A stretch of DNA of 64,000 nucleotides, taken from the NCBI GenBank assembly GCA_907165065.1, contig OU015524.1, forward strand, positions 26,706,295-26,770,294, written 5' to 3'. This DNA is from Caprimulgus europaeus. Taxonomy: Eukaryota; Chordata; Aves; Caprimulgiformes; Caprimulgidae. Made by a program: the position numbers and the translations under genes. Positions 24,801-36,800 of this stretch are shown one piece after another (positions within the stretch are counted from its first letter, which is position 1; every line of letters begins with the position of its first letter). A model generated the notes under the pieces. The model searched no databases. It was not told where the DNA came from and saw only the letters and a program-made list of their open reading frames with translations.

Positions 24801-27800
24801 GTACGCGGGTCCTGCGCGGGCGGCCGCGGAGCTCCGCCGAGGCGGGTGGGTCGCGCCGGTTTTCCACCGCTGTCTCGGCCCCACTGCGGCCAACCTGTCG
24901 GTGCCACCGCCGCCGACCCTGGCGTGAGGGGGGAGCGGGCCGGGGCCGTGCTGCGAAGCCCCCGAGAGTTTGCCCCCAGACATGCTCCGTGGGGAGCCGC
25001 AGCCCTGTCGAGAGGCGCGGTGGGGGCGGCGGCGCTGACACAGGGTCCCTGCCGAGCACGGCGGCTTCTCGCCTCCCCTGCCCAGCCCGAGTCCGCGGGG
25101 CAGGCAGGAGGCGCCGCGACGGGCGCTTTCCGCCGGTAGTCGGGCACCATCGGCGGTGCTCACCCCCCCCGCCGACGAGGGATTTGCCCCGGCGGGGCGC
25201 GCCGGGCCCAGGGGCGAGGTGGGGGAAAGGTGCGGGAGACCTCCCCGGCGTCCTCCCGCCACGGCCGGACTTGCGGCTTGTTTTCTGATCGCTCTTTCTC
25301 GTAAATAACGCTGAGGTGAGAGTACGGTCTCTAGGGAGGACGTGGAGATTAAAAAGCGCTCCCCAAATGCAGGAAGTAAAGATCATCTTGGATGCAAGCG
25401 GCGCTTGCTCCGGGAACCCCTGAAGAGGAGGAGGAGGAGGCAGCGGGGGCTCCCCTGGAGGGAAGAAGGCAGAGGGGGAGTCACCCCCGGTAGCGTCTGC
25501 GGTGGCTCTGCGGGTGCCGCGTCTCGGCGCCGCGCTGGGCACATGCAGCCCTGGCACACGGGTCAGCCCACGGAGAAACCCGCGGGGACAGGCCGAGTGT
25601 TAGTCTTATTAGTCAGTGCGCCGACACCGCGGCACTTGCCAGGAGGGCTTCATAGTAGGACTGTTACACATCAGCATGAATCTCAACGGGTCCATTTGGA
25701 TGTAAATGCTGGCATGGAAATTCCTATTGCGTTTCACATAGCGTGAGCGTTGCAGTAGAATAAAAAATGAACGTTAGACCAGACGGGCTCACAGTGGGTG
25801 CTTTTTGAACTGAATCGAGTAAAGGAGTTTTGTGTTTCTTCAGCAGCAGCAGCAGGAGTACCAGCTCCCCCACGAGAACTTCAGATCCCAACGATCAAAG
25901 CTCTCGAGTTTCATATACTGTTCAAAGAAGGGGTAGTCATGATTTATCCACGACAAGAAAATATATATCATATATATTAAAATTCTTTCCTTCCTTCCTT
26001 TCTTCCTTCCTATTTCCATAATCTTTCCTCAGTGGTGCCAGGTCTAACTATAATACATAAGGAGAACATCATCTCACAAGTTACAAAGAGCTGTGCTCTT
26101 AGTGAGGATGTTAACTTACTCTTCTGTTGCTGTGATGAATTCTTGTTGGGAAACCCGTGCTTGGGTGCAGCCATCATTATTGACTGAGTTGACAGCAGGA
26201 AATACACCCTACAGATGTAAACGTCGGGGGACACTTTTTTTCCCACTCAAGATTGTTTTTCTTGCTCAGTGGAAGTGAGGTGGTCAGGTTGAGCTTGAAG
26301 CGTGTGTTTCTAAACTTGCGGGTCATTTTGGTAGGCACTAGTGTTTCTTCCTCGTGTTACTCGTGTAGTTTTCTGCTCTGGAAATATTAATTTGGATTAA
26401 TCCTCCCCACAAGACGGAAGAGGGCTGCATCGTCTGGTGAAGGGTCCCCAGCAGCGGCCGTGGTGTTTCTGCGTGTGTGGGCAGCGGGCTGGCAGTGCTG
26501 CCGAGGCTGATCGCTCCCTCCTTCTGCAGCGAAGCTTAGAGGAGCCGCAGTAATTCACTCCTCCCTCCCGTGATGTCAGGTGGGCTCTGGAGGGGGAAGC
26601 GAAGGCGAGATGTGGGGTGTCCCTTGGCGAGGAGGGCCGGGGCTGGAGCAGCTGGAGGATGAGCAGGCGCTTCCTTCCACAAGTGCCGGGAGGAGAAACA
26701 CGCCCAGCCTCCGTGCTGGGAAAATGCTCTCATGGGCAAAAATCCCGCGTGTTAATTAGAGCTTCATATTTACATGCCACCCAATTTAAAAATAGATTAC
26801 ACTTAAATCAGAAACATGTCTTCAGTTTTGTTCTGATTTTGTCATCGAGTTTTCTTTTGTCTGCCCTCGGGCTCCATCAGCTGCTAAGTAATGCTGCCTG
26901 GCTGAGACCAGGAGAGCCCTGAGCTCTCAGTATCACCGACCTTTTAGTTTAACATATTTCATTCTAGTGAGGTTACTGTGGCATGAGTGAGGGCTAAACG
27001 GTTGATAGGACATTACCTTAGAAGGAAACTATAAAAATCGACCCGACAGGCCTTATCTAGGCATGGTTGGGGTGGCTGTACAGGCCAGGAATGGGTCTCT
27101 CTGTCACACTGGAGTCGTAAAACTGGTGCAGAAAATGTGCACCAGCGACCAACCTGAAATTTGTTGGTTATGTCTCTTAAAATCTCAAAGGGGACAGGAT
27201 CTACCGACCTCAAGACTGATTTTTAGCTTGTTTTCAATGGAAGATGGCCCAGAGCTTAGAACTCACTGTCCAGGGAGAGGAAATCAGTTCAAAAGCCAAC
27301 ATCTCCTCCCTTCTCCTCTGGCTTTTGACAGTTATTTCGGCTTCCAGTGCAGCAGTAGGTCCCGAGCAGTTCACCGATGCCACAGGCAATGCACATCTAC
27401 TGGGGCCAGCACGGGCTGGGAGCTCCTCCTTGCCTCTTTTTTGGCTCCTTATCCCCCCTCCCGGCTGTTCCTGCCATACCCAAATAGGAGCCGGCTGCTA
27501 TAAATAGCTCCGAGGACATGCCACCCTCCTGCCACCTTGCCGTGCTGGGGCCGGGCAGGGCTGGCGGGCAGCCTGCAGCAGCCCCGGCTCGGGGCGGGAA
27601 GCGGGGAGCCGGCAGGGTCCGGGGCAGGGCGGTAGACCGTGCTTGCCCCCCCGCGCCGCGGCGGGAACCGGCGCTCGCCCGCGCTGCCACCTGCGGCCGC
27701 CACCGGGGGCTGGGGACGGGCCGGGGCTGCCTGAAGACAGCGGGAGGTCTTCCTGCGCCTACCCCCGCAGCGGGAGGTGGGGGGGGCGGGCAGCGGCCCC

Positions 27801-30800
27801 GGCAGCCGGGGACCCCTCCACGCACACCGCCGTGGCCAGGGGATCCGGGCGGCGGCGGCAGCTGCCCTCCCCCGGGCGGCCCCGGCCCCGGTCAGGGGCT
27901 ATTCGGGGTGAACGCGTGAGTTTCTTTTGCTGGAAATGAAGTTCCGTGTCGGTTCAGTCCTAGGAAAGGGGGTTTTCCTGTAAATCTCTGGCAGCTGACA
28001 GCCTGAAGTGTAGTTTGTAAGATAACAGGCTTGTTCTTTACTGTCTCAGCAGTTCCCATTCTGGCCTGTCTCTTGTCAAAATCAGCTTTTTTTTTTTTTT
28101 TTTTTCCTTTTCTTTTTTAGCCATCCTTTTAAAAGGCTTGATTATTGCACAATATATGATAGAGGGGAAAAGTGCTCTTTCCAGAAAGTACCACTGCCTT
28201 CAGACAACATGTTGACATATCCACCGTGCCCTCTGCCTGGCGAGGGGGCCAGATGTGTCGGCTCCAGCAGATGTGGCAGATCAAGTCTATCAAAAGAACC
28301 GTGGAAAACCGGCAAGAGGGAGCGTGGTTCCGCATCGGCCAGCGCTGAGGCGAAGGCAGTGTGCCTTCATATTTTTGTTTCCGTGCTCTGCCCCTGGCTT
28401 GCATGCTGGCCGGAGTGCCATCGCCCCCCTTGCCCCCTCCAGCTCCCGGCTGCCCAAGGTTCCCTGGGCCACTGGGAAGGGCAGGTGCAGGCTGTGATGG
28501 AAATATGTTTGCTTTGGAGCAGGGAAGAGAGGGGTCGTTCATTTAAGTTGGTTTTATAATGAAGGGCATCGGGGAAGAAGAGGGGGAACTGGGTCACTGA
28601 TTTATTGTAAGAGAGGATTTAGCAGCCTGCTAATTGCTTTGCAGTCGCTCTGTGTCAAATGTGATGCCTGATCTCTTCCTTTCCCTCCCTGCTGCGGTTT
28701 CTTTTCTTGCAAAGTTCAAATGCTGCTGTCTGAATCCTGGCTTTCCGTGCATTTTAGTGGGGAAAGATGATTTAGTGTGCTTTAATTCCTCCCTGCCCGT
28801 ATTTGAGGAAGAAAAGAAAATCAAACCATTTGCAGTTAATTTCAAACAATGAGCACAATTGTAAAGACACAAAGGCAGTGTTTGATTTACTGTAATAACG
28901 TAATTATAGCCCCGGAGTATCAGAATGAAGGGTGTTGCCATTCATGGGCATAAGCAGTTCTTTGGAGGAATTCTTTCTTCCTTTGCATTGCTGAAGCTGA
29001 AGAGAAGGGAGGGAAGGTTTGAAAGTGCAGACGTTTGTGAAAATGCGAGCTTATTTCTGTGGCAGCTGTTTATCAGCACTTCTAGTGTGAGTTCACAATG
29101 ATTCATTTAAGAAGGAGCTACCGCTTTCTTAAAAACAAACACAAAGCCCCAAGAAAAGGGTTGGCTTTGTCTGAAGCCAGTGGAAGACACCAGCTGCTAA
29201 CAGAACCACTGGTTTGCTGACTGCCCAGAGAAGGCCGTTTCATTTGGCTTCTTTAGCTTTAGTGTAAAGTTAAAACATCTAGACGAAATACTGAGATGGC
29301 ATCGACTCTAAAAAAGTCACCATCCAAGTTATGATATCAAAGCAGTTTCTATATGAATTGGTTCAGTTAGTTCAAGTGTATTTGTTACCGATTTGTTTTA
29401 AATGATCGTGATAACAGTGAGAACATTTATCACTGAATAAAATAATACTGAAAATAATACTTCACTTGCTGTTGTTAAGTTCAGTAGACTTAAGATGTGC
29501 TAGCCGGTCATTATATTTTTAAATAGCTATTTTTGAATAAGATTTTCTTTTCTTTACATGTGATAATTAACAGGCATTTTACCCTGATGGTTTCTCTATA
29601 CATATGCGTAGCCAGCAGGATAGGGCAGTTTTGATTTTAATGTGTGAATTAAAATAGTAAAGCCTTGTATACAGTTTGCTTATTCCAAGTGGAAGTAGAC
29701 AGTCATCCCAAGTCTGAACAAGTTCAATATACAATTAATTTCTAGTGTGAATACATTTGCATAGCCAGTGTATGGACTCTTGAAGGTCTGGTCCTTCCCC
29801 ATCCTTCTTACATGAATCCACTGTTGTTTTCACAGAAGGGAGGGGGCATTGAATCCCCGTTGTGGTGTCAATGGTGCACTGTTGTTTTCACAGAAGGGAG
29901 GGGGCATTGAATCGCCGTTGTGGTGGCAATGGTGCAGGATTCCCAGCAGCAAGCCTTGATCTGTAGTGGCAGGAGTCTGACCATGACAGCTTCGGGAAGG
30001 GCTGGCATGAGAAGAGTGCTGTCAGTGCTGATACCAGCTGGTGGGTGACTACATGGAAGATTTGTCATTCATAGTTTTGGATGGGGCAGTAGAGGTTCAC
30101 AGCTCTTGGGAGCAAACCTTTCAAAACCAAGTGCCTAATGAGAATTAACCTTCCAGGCTGGGGCTAGCTGGGGTATGACCATGCACTTCACATGTAGTCA
30201 TTAGGTGGAGATTGCTGCAAGGAGGAGGGTCTGTTTAGACCAGGCATTCTTTCTAATGCTCTTCTGAACTAGCTCAGTTGAGCTGGTCTTGGGACAGATT
30301 GGCTAAAGATGAATGGTACCACCACACACGGTGCAAGACCAGACTGACACCATCTGTTTAAATGGCATTAGGATCAGAGGAACTTCAGGTCCCGGGCAGA
30401 TGAGCCTGACAAATCCTGGTGAGGTGGTAGAAGAGGTCCCAGTGCTGGCTTGCCACCCCGTTCTTCTGGTAAAGCTGCCACCACTGCTGCGGCAAGCAGA
30501 GATGGAACCACTTCTTTGTCCCAGTCACTCCGCTGCTTGACATTGGTGTAGGTGCACCTTGTAGGACATGAGGTGTCCAAGTCACTTGAGCATCCATCAG
30601 AATTGTTAGTGGTGGTCGATACAGGGTGTCAGCACTGGACATTTACGTGGGTGGAGAGAAAAAAAGCAGGCAGTGCCACCTACTGATGGCTCGGCGGAGA
30701 CAGCTTGCTGCTGCTAACAGATGTCCCCACAGCCCCAAGGAGCTCGGGGTGGAGTGGAGAAGGGCAGGGAGAGCAGACAGATGCGGTTTGGCGAGGAAAG

Positions 30801-33800
30801 AAGAATTACACAGAGTGCTTCTTTATTGCAAGACTGCTTCCCAAAAGGCCCAGATGTTATCCTGCACTTTTAAGAGTGAAGAAAGGATCTGTTAACAAGA
30901 ACTCTGGAGCTGCTGGAAGCGCAAAGCTGATACAATTGCAAACCAACTCTTAACCATTTGTGTCACTGGAAGGCAAGCTGTATGTCTTGATGCTGAAGTC
31001 GCCAAATAACGTATTTTTTCCTATTGAATTGCACGGGATGGCAAAGGGTGTTCAACTTGCAAAGTTGTTGGCAGGAACAGCTTTCCATAAGGCACGTGCC
31101 ATCATGTAAGTTAAAAGGGCTACATCATCCATCCTTTTGAAAGCAGCATTCATAAAACTAATCCCAATCATTTGTTGAATGATTTCTATGATTGCTTCTC
31201 AGTTTTATGTGCCATGTAAATCATTCCAGAAGACTCTGGTTTGAATTTCTGCCTCCTTTATGGGAGCTGATGACTTGCAACCTCATCCAGCTTCCTTCAG
31301 GAGGGCCCAGCACCGCTCCTTCTGTGTAGCAGCTCAAGGAGATCACTGGTCACCATGGGATGCTGTAGGTATGATCAAGTTGTCCCTTGCTGCTTGCCTT
31401 TTTTATAGGAGTGACAATGAGTGAGCAAGGCCACTCCACTCTGTGAATATCCTGGCCTGGAAATTAGTTATGACCAGGACAGAACTGCAAGGGAAAGCAC
31501 GTGTCTTTTAGAGTTTCTCTTTTCACTCCCTTGCCCCCAAATGTGGGGTAGTTAGGTAAACTTCATCTCCCTGGTATCCAGTGGTAGGACACAGGGAAGT
31601 GGTTCAAAGCTGTGCCAGGGGAGGTTTAGACTGGACATCAGGAAGCATTTCTTTAACAAAAGGGTGGTCAAACACTGGAACAGGCTTCCTAGAGAGGTGG
31701 TTGTGTCCCAAGCCTGTCAGTGTTTAAGAGGCATCTGGACAATGCCTGTAATAACATGCTTTAACTTTTGATCAGTCCTGAAGTGGTGAGGTGGTTGGAC
31801 TAGATGATCGTTGTAGGGCCCTTCTAATGAAAAATATTCTATCCTATCCCATCCTTGAAACAGATAGTTGTGGCCCTTCTGTACATGTTCTGTCTTCTCA
31901 TTGCAACCGTGTTTTGGGAAGGGCTGGTAGGTTAGCCAAGGAGGCAAAAGATGACCCCTGGAACTACATACCATGGGTGGCAGAGCTCTGCTCCTCTGTC
32001 CTTCTGCTTGCCACACAGACAGAGAACATTGGTGGACTCAGGTGTGACCTGGCCTATGCTTAGAAGTGTTGCAACCCTGGTTTATGAAGTGTCTGTGTCA
32101 GATATACAGGTTGTTTTTCTTAAAGGCCTTTTTCATGGATTTTTGTGCCAACACAGTCATCTGATGGTTCAGATTGGTGCCTTGTGGCATCTAACTCCTG
32201 TTGTGGTTTTTAATTTCTGTGGTGGCCATGAAAAACTTGACAAGAACTAGTTCTCATAGGCACTATGCTAATACTAATATTGACTCTAGACTAATTTTAA
32301 AGGAGTTGGGTTTTTTGTCACACTCAGCTGAACCACTCAGTTTTGGTAGTAGACACCAAAGATGGATGTTTTATATTGTTTTAGGCCAAATTTGGAAAAA
32401 CATAGTTTGAAAGGTTTGCTTTTTTCTTGGGCTGTGTAGCTGCAGATAGACTCCAAGCTTATTTTAAAACTCGCCACGTTAAAGTACACAGCAGTATGGC
32501 TCAGATACCCAAGAAAGAAGAATTATACAGATGGGTCTAATGAATCCAAGTCAAGCTTTTCCAAACAGGCAGTGCACAGAGGTTGATAGTTTTGTAGTGA
32601 AAAATCATGTCATAACAAAGGGTTAATTTGGTGGAGCAGTGGAACTGAATCCTGTGGATGGAGGTCAGGGGAGCTTCTGGTCTGTCGATTTACAAGATAA
32701 TGAACTGCACTACAGTGATATCAGCCTGTTTCCATTGAAATCATGGCTGTATGAGAGATCTATTTGTCTTCTCTTCACTGGAAGGCTTTACAAGAGTAGG
32801 CTGCTTGTGTGACTAAATATTTGCAGGGTTGGGCCTTGAGCTTGTGCAGTGCAATGCAAATTCAAAGTGCTGTAAATGTTTTCAGTAAAAGAATTTTCCA
32901 CTTCAGAGTGTAAGGAAAGCAAGGAGAGTAAGAGGGAGATAACATTACTAAATCATAAGATTATAGCCAAGATAATATGTGTCAGAACAGCAGGTATATA
33001 TGGATATGTATACACACACATGCATATAAAATATATGTAAGTATCTGTGGACCTCTGTGGATATACCAACAGATATGGTTAGATATACATAACGTATGTA
33101 TTTCTAAATAATATGTTCCAATTTTTCTATTAATGAGCTTCCATATTTAGTAACACTGCCTGGTATGAGATTGCTGTACCTTCTAGCTCTTCTGGAGTTC
33201 AGAGCTAATTATAATAATGCACTTATAAATAAAAGCCCAGGCAGAACTGTGCATTTAGAGCTTAATATTTGAATTACTCACTGCTTGCTCTTAGTTCCAG
33301 TATGCAGCAGCAGAGGAAATCTTGCCTCACAGCTTTCAGCATACAGTTTTGGTCCTGCTCCTAAGAGGTTCTGTGTGGTGCTGGGAACACCCTGTATGAA
33401 AGTCTTTTTCCAGTGAGACTCAGCACTTGGCTGGGCTTGATTGCTGGATTTCAATGAAGAAAATCAATTCACTTCTCAAGCACCATCTCTATAGATCTTG
33501 TAGGAGTAAAGTTGACACTAGGTCGATCTTTATTAAGTTTAGGCTTTTCAGGGAACTCATCCTTTTTCCAGGGAGCTGCATGTTACAGGTTTGCAGGTGC
33601 TTTTGGGCTGACTAGGTGTGGCAATATAAACCAATATTAATATGTATAAAAACATATTAAAATATAGATACAAGTGTTGTGTGTATATATTACATATAGA
33701 AACATACATACACATATGTACATCATAATATACACAAATATGTACATGTATATGTGCTTGTGTGTATACGTGTATATATATACCATCTGCAATGAAGGGG

Positions 33801-36800
33801 AATATTTAAAATGAGAGGTGACTACATCTTAAGAGTGACATAAACATCTCAAATCATGTATGGGTAAATCATAGCTGTATTAGGCAGTGCTGGATGTTCC
33901 TGCTCTTGTAAGGACTCTCTAGTGTTCCAGGAATTAAAGGTGAATCCAAGGACTGGTTGCATAAAAAAATATTACATTCTCTTTGATAGCAATAAAGTGG
34001 CAAGAGCTTCTAAAATGCACTGTTCTGGTTTTGACATGTAGCAACTCAAACGAGTGGCTACCAATGTCAGAGAGAGCTTTGTATTTCCCCTGGGCACCAA
34101 GTCACTACAAAATGCAATCCTGACACAGCCAGGTTTGATTAGGCAACCCTGTGTCCATGTATTTTTTTAAACGAAGGGCTGTGGCAAATGTTGACTACTG
34201 TTGCTTTTCATAAAAGTGAGTTTGTTTGGGTTTTTTTGTTTTTTTTTGTTTTTTTTTTTTTTAATTGCACTTTTCTATTGTGGGCAGCAGTTAGGCCTTA
34301 CTGTAGTAAGTTTGGGTGAGTTCAATGTAAAAGAGAAGAGAATTAGGTTTCTAGACATTACTTTTGCTGTAACGCAGTTGAGCCTGTCACTTATATTACA
34401 GCTGGTAATAGTGTTCTCGGAGCTGCCATTCCTGGAGTCAGGAAACCTCATGTTCATTAACAAAAAAAGAAAAACGGGGACATTTCCAGCTCCTGCAGTT
34501 ATAGAAAAAAAATCTAAAAATTGTGAACATTAAGGGTGAAACCTAGCAGGACAAAAAGAAGAGTCACAGTGCGTTGTAGTCTTTAGGGAAATGTCATGAT
34601 TTGTGCAGGGGAGTTTTGCCCTCCAGCTGCCAGGGCACCGAGTCGCTGCAGCCCTGGCTGTGGAAGGTGGCTGCAGCCCGGGCTGCGGACAGTGGCCAGT
34701 CCTACTGTTCCCGACTGAGCAAATTCTATAAATGATATGTAACGCCTTGTCGGATGTTCTGGCTTGACATTTATTTTTCTGAAAATCCAGCTAGGGTGCC
34801 TACACTAATGCGGGAGGGCCTGTTGTTTGCACAGACTTACCCTGCTGATGACAGCTTAATAAGCTCCTTTATTTTGTGTTTTTATTCAGTAAGCTTGTTG
34901 GCTTTTGTGTAGGGACTGACCTCTGCTTTTGCCCTCCCCCCTTGCCCCAGCTCCTCTGAAAGGGGCACCAATGTCCCCATAATTTGTAGTAAAAGGGAAT
35001 TATAAAGGGAGGTGAACTGACCAGCTACAGGAACAGGGTTTTTTTTTTTTTTTTTGCTCCTACAAAGCAATATGACTTCCACAGGGGCTGACCCTGTGTG
35101 CCCAGTGTGCCTAAAAACTATTGAAGTCAGCGAGAGTTTTGGGTGTGTAGTGACTCATGCAGGACTGAGCCCGTATGACTGAGAAAATCCAAACTGTGAG
35201 GGAAGGATTTGGTAAATAGGGCTACTCGAAATGAATTATGGCAAACAATGTGAGAACAGGACAACATTTCATATCTGGCACACGTTTTTCTAAACAGACA
35301 GAAAGACATCCCAATATTGTGACTGTTTGCTATTAAACTCTACACAAAAATATATTGGGGTGGCATTTAAATGCAGTGACTCGAGATAGCAAAAAGACGT
35401 GGGATTGTATTTCTTTCCATTCATTTAATTGGAACCATGTTGAAAAGGCGTATGAAAACCATCACTCTTTAATATAGCTAAAGTGTAGCTTTGCGACGCT
35501 GAGAATGATGTCCAACCTAATAGAATTTCAGATGAAGGAGATATTTTGGCTCATCTTTTGCTTCCAGCTATATTCAGTTTCCCCGTGTGGTTATTTTTCT
35601 TGTTATTGTATGCATCCAGCTATCTGTTTCTTACTTCACTGTCTGGGAATACAAACCATTTTGTCTCATTTCAGACCTTAAAATGGATTGGACAAAAATG
35701 AAAAGGAAGGAAAAAAAAAAGTACTTTGGGTAGTACCTCTGAACTTGTTTCTGTGTCTTACTAAGTTGGCTTCTTAAAGGAATTACTGTCTTGGAATATT
35801 TTGCATCTATATATATACAGTATTTTGTAACATCTGTATGCTGGGTGGTGGTTCATCAGGAAGGGATGAATGTAACCATTTTAGATGCTTAACTGGCTGT
35901 TGGGACATGCCCAGTTTGTAATCATTGTAATTGCACATACAAATATGGCCATGTAATTACATGTGCATTTTTGCATTTAGTTTCAGGAGTTCATTTAGAA
36001 AAGTATAAATGTGACCCAATAAATCCTTTGTATCTCAGGCTTCTGTCCTTTTATAACTCTATATAATTATGTAATAGCACTGCATCTGGAGAGGTTTCAC
36101 TTAAGTAAAAGCAATAAAGAGCTCAGGATAGATTATATATTTTTTGAGTTAGATCTATACTAACTTGTTCAGTGCTGTGTTTTTCAGCTTGTAAGATTGA
36201 TTAGGTTCAGCAGAACTCATGCAGGAAACTTTTTCTTGTGAGAAGAAAGAGCAATTTAGTTAAAAACCAAAACTGGATCATGTAATCTAAGCTTCCACAA
36301 TGAGTGGAGTGATTAAATGGGCATTAATATAATAAAATATACACTGAATACTCAGATACTTGGGCAGTGAACTTTTGCCATTTTTAATACTAAAATGAAA
36401 TAATTACTTATGAGCAACGTTCCAGCTCTCTGAAAACAAATCTAAGTCATTATTACTATTGGCGTTCATGGATTGAGATAAAATAGATACAGATACTGTA
36501 ATTAATTTCTACTTATGTGTTCATATGCACATAAATACATAAGATAACTAATTTCTCAATATTTTGTGTGTATGGATATGTTATGTTTTATGTTTTTATA
36601 ATCAAATGAATGTACAGTTGTTGTTTGTCTTCCGTAATTCTGTTCCTGGAATGGTTTTCACAAACGTTGAGAATGTCTAATGAAGACTGCTATCATTTTG
36701 TATTCAGTGTTACTGTGACTCAGGAGTTACTGCGATACTGTCATTTCTCAGTCTGTATTGCTTGCTAATTTCCCTTATGGCTTTTTTCCCCAGTGGATAG

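Larger units (their letters stand above)
20390..25640. promoter_or_regulatory. Extended CpG-island domain over the PKDCC promoter and exon 1
   Basis: CpG dinucleotides and GC content rise sharply at about 20.4 kb and fall off after about 25.6 kb. There are three dense lobes (about 20.4-21.15, 21.4-22.5 and 23.2-25.6 kb), separated by less GC-rich DNA such as the T-rich stretch at 22.92-22.96 kb. The third lobe spans the promoter, 5' UTR, exon 1 and the start of intron 1. The first two have no gene that I can identify. Very long CpG domains are typical of developmental regulators and Polycomb targets; that link is inference here. Confidence 0.85.

Noticed and set aside
23835-25262. 475-codon open frame on the minus strand, opposite PKDCC exon 1
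   Set aside because: It lies over a CpG island and a coding exon with GC-rich third positions, which suppresses stop codons in the other frames. The product is low-complexity Arg/Pro/Gly/Ala with no domain.
27518-27919. 133-codon frame after the intronic TATA box
   Set aside because: Its ATG falls at or before the expected transcription start, the product is Pro/Gly/Arg low complexity, and the opposite strand is equally open.
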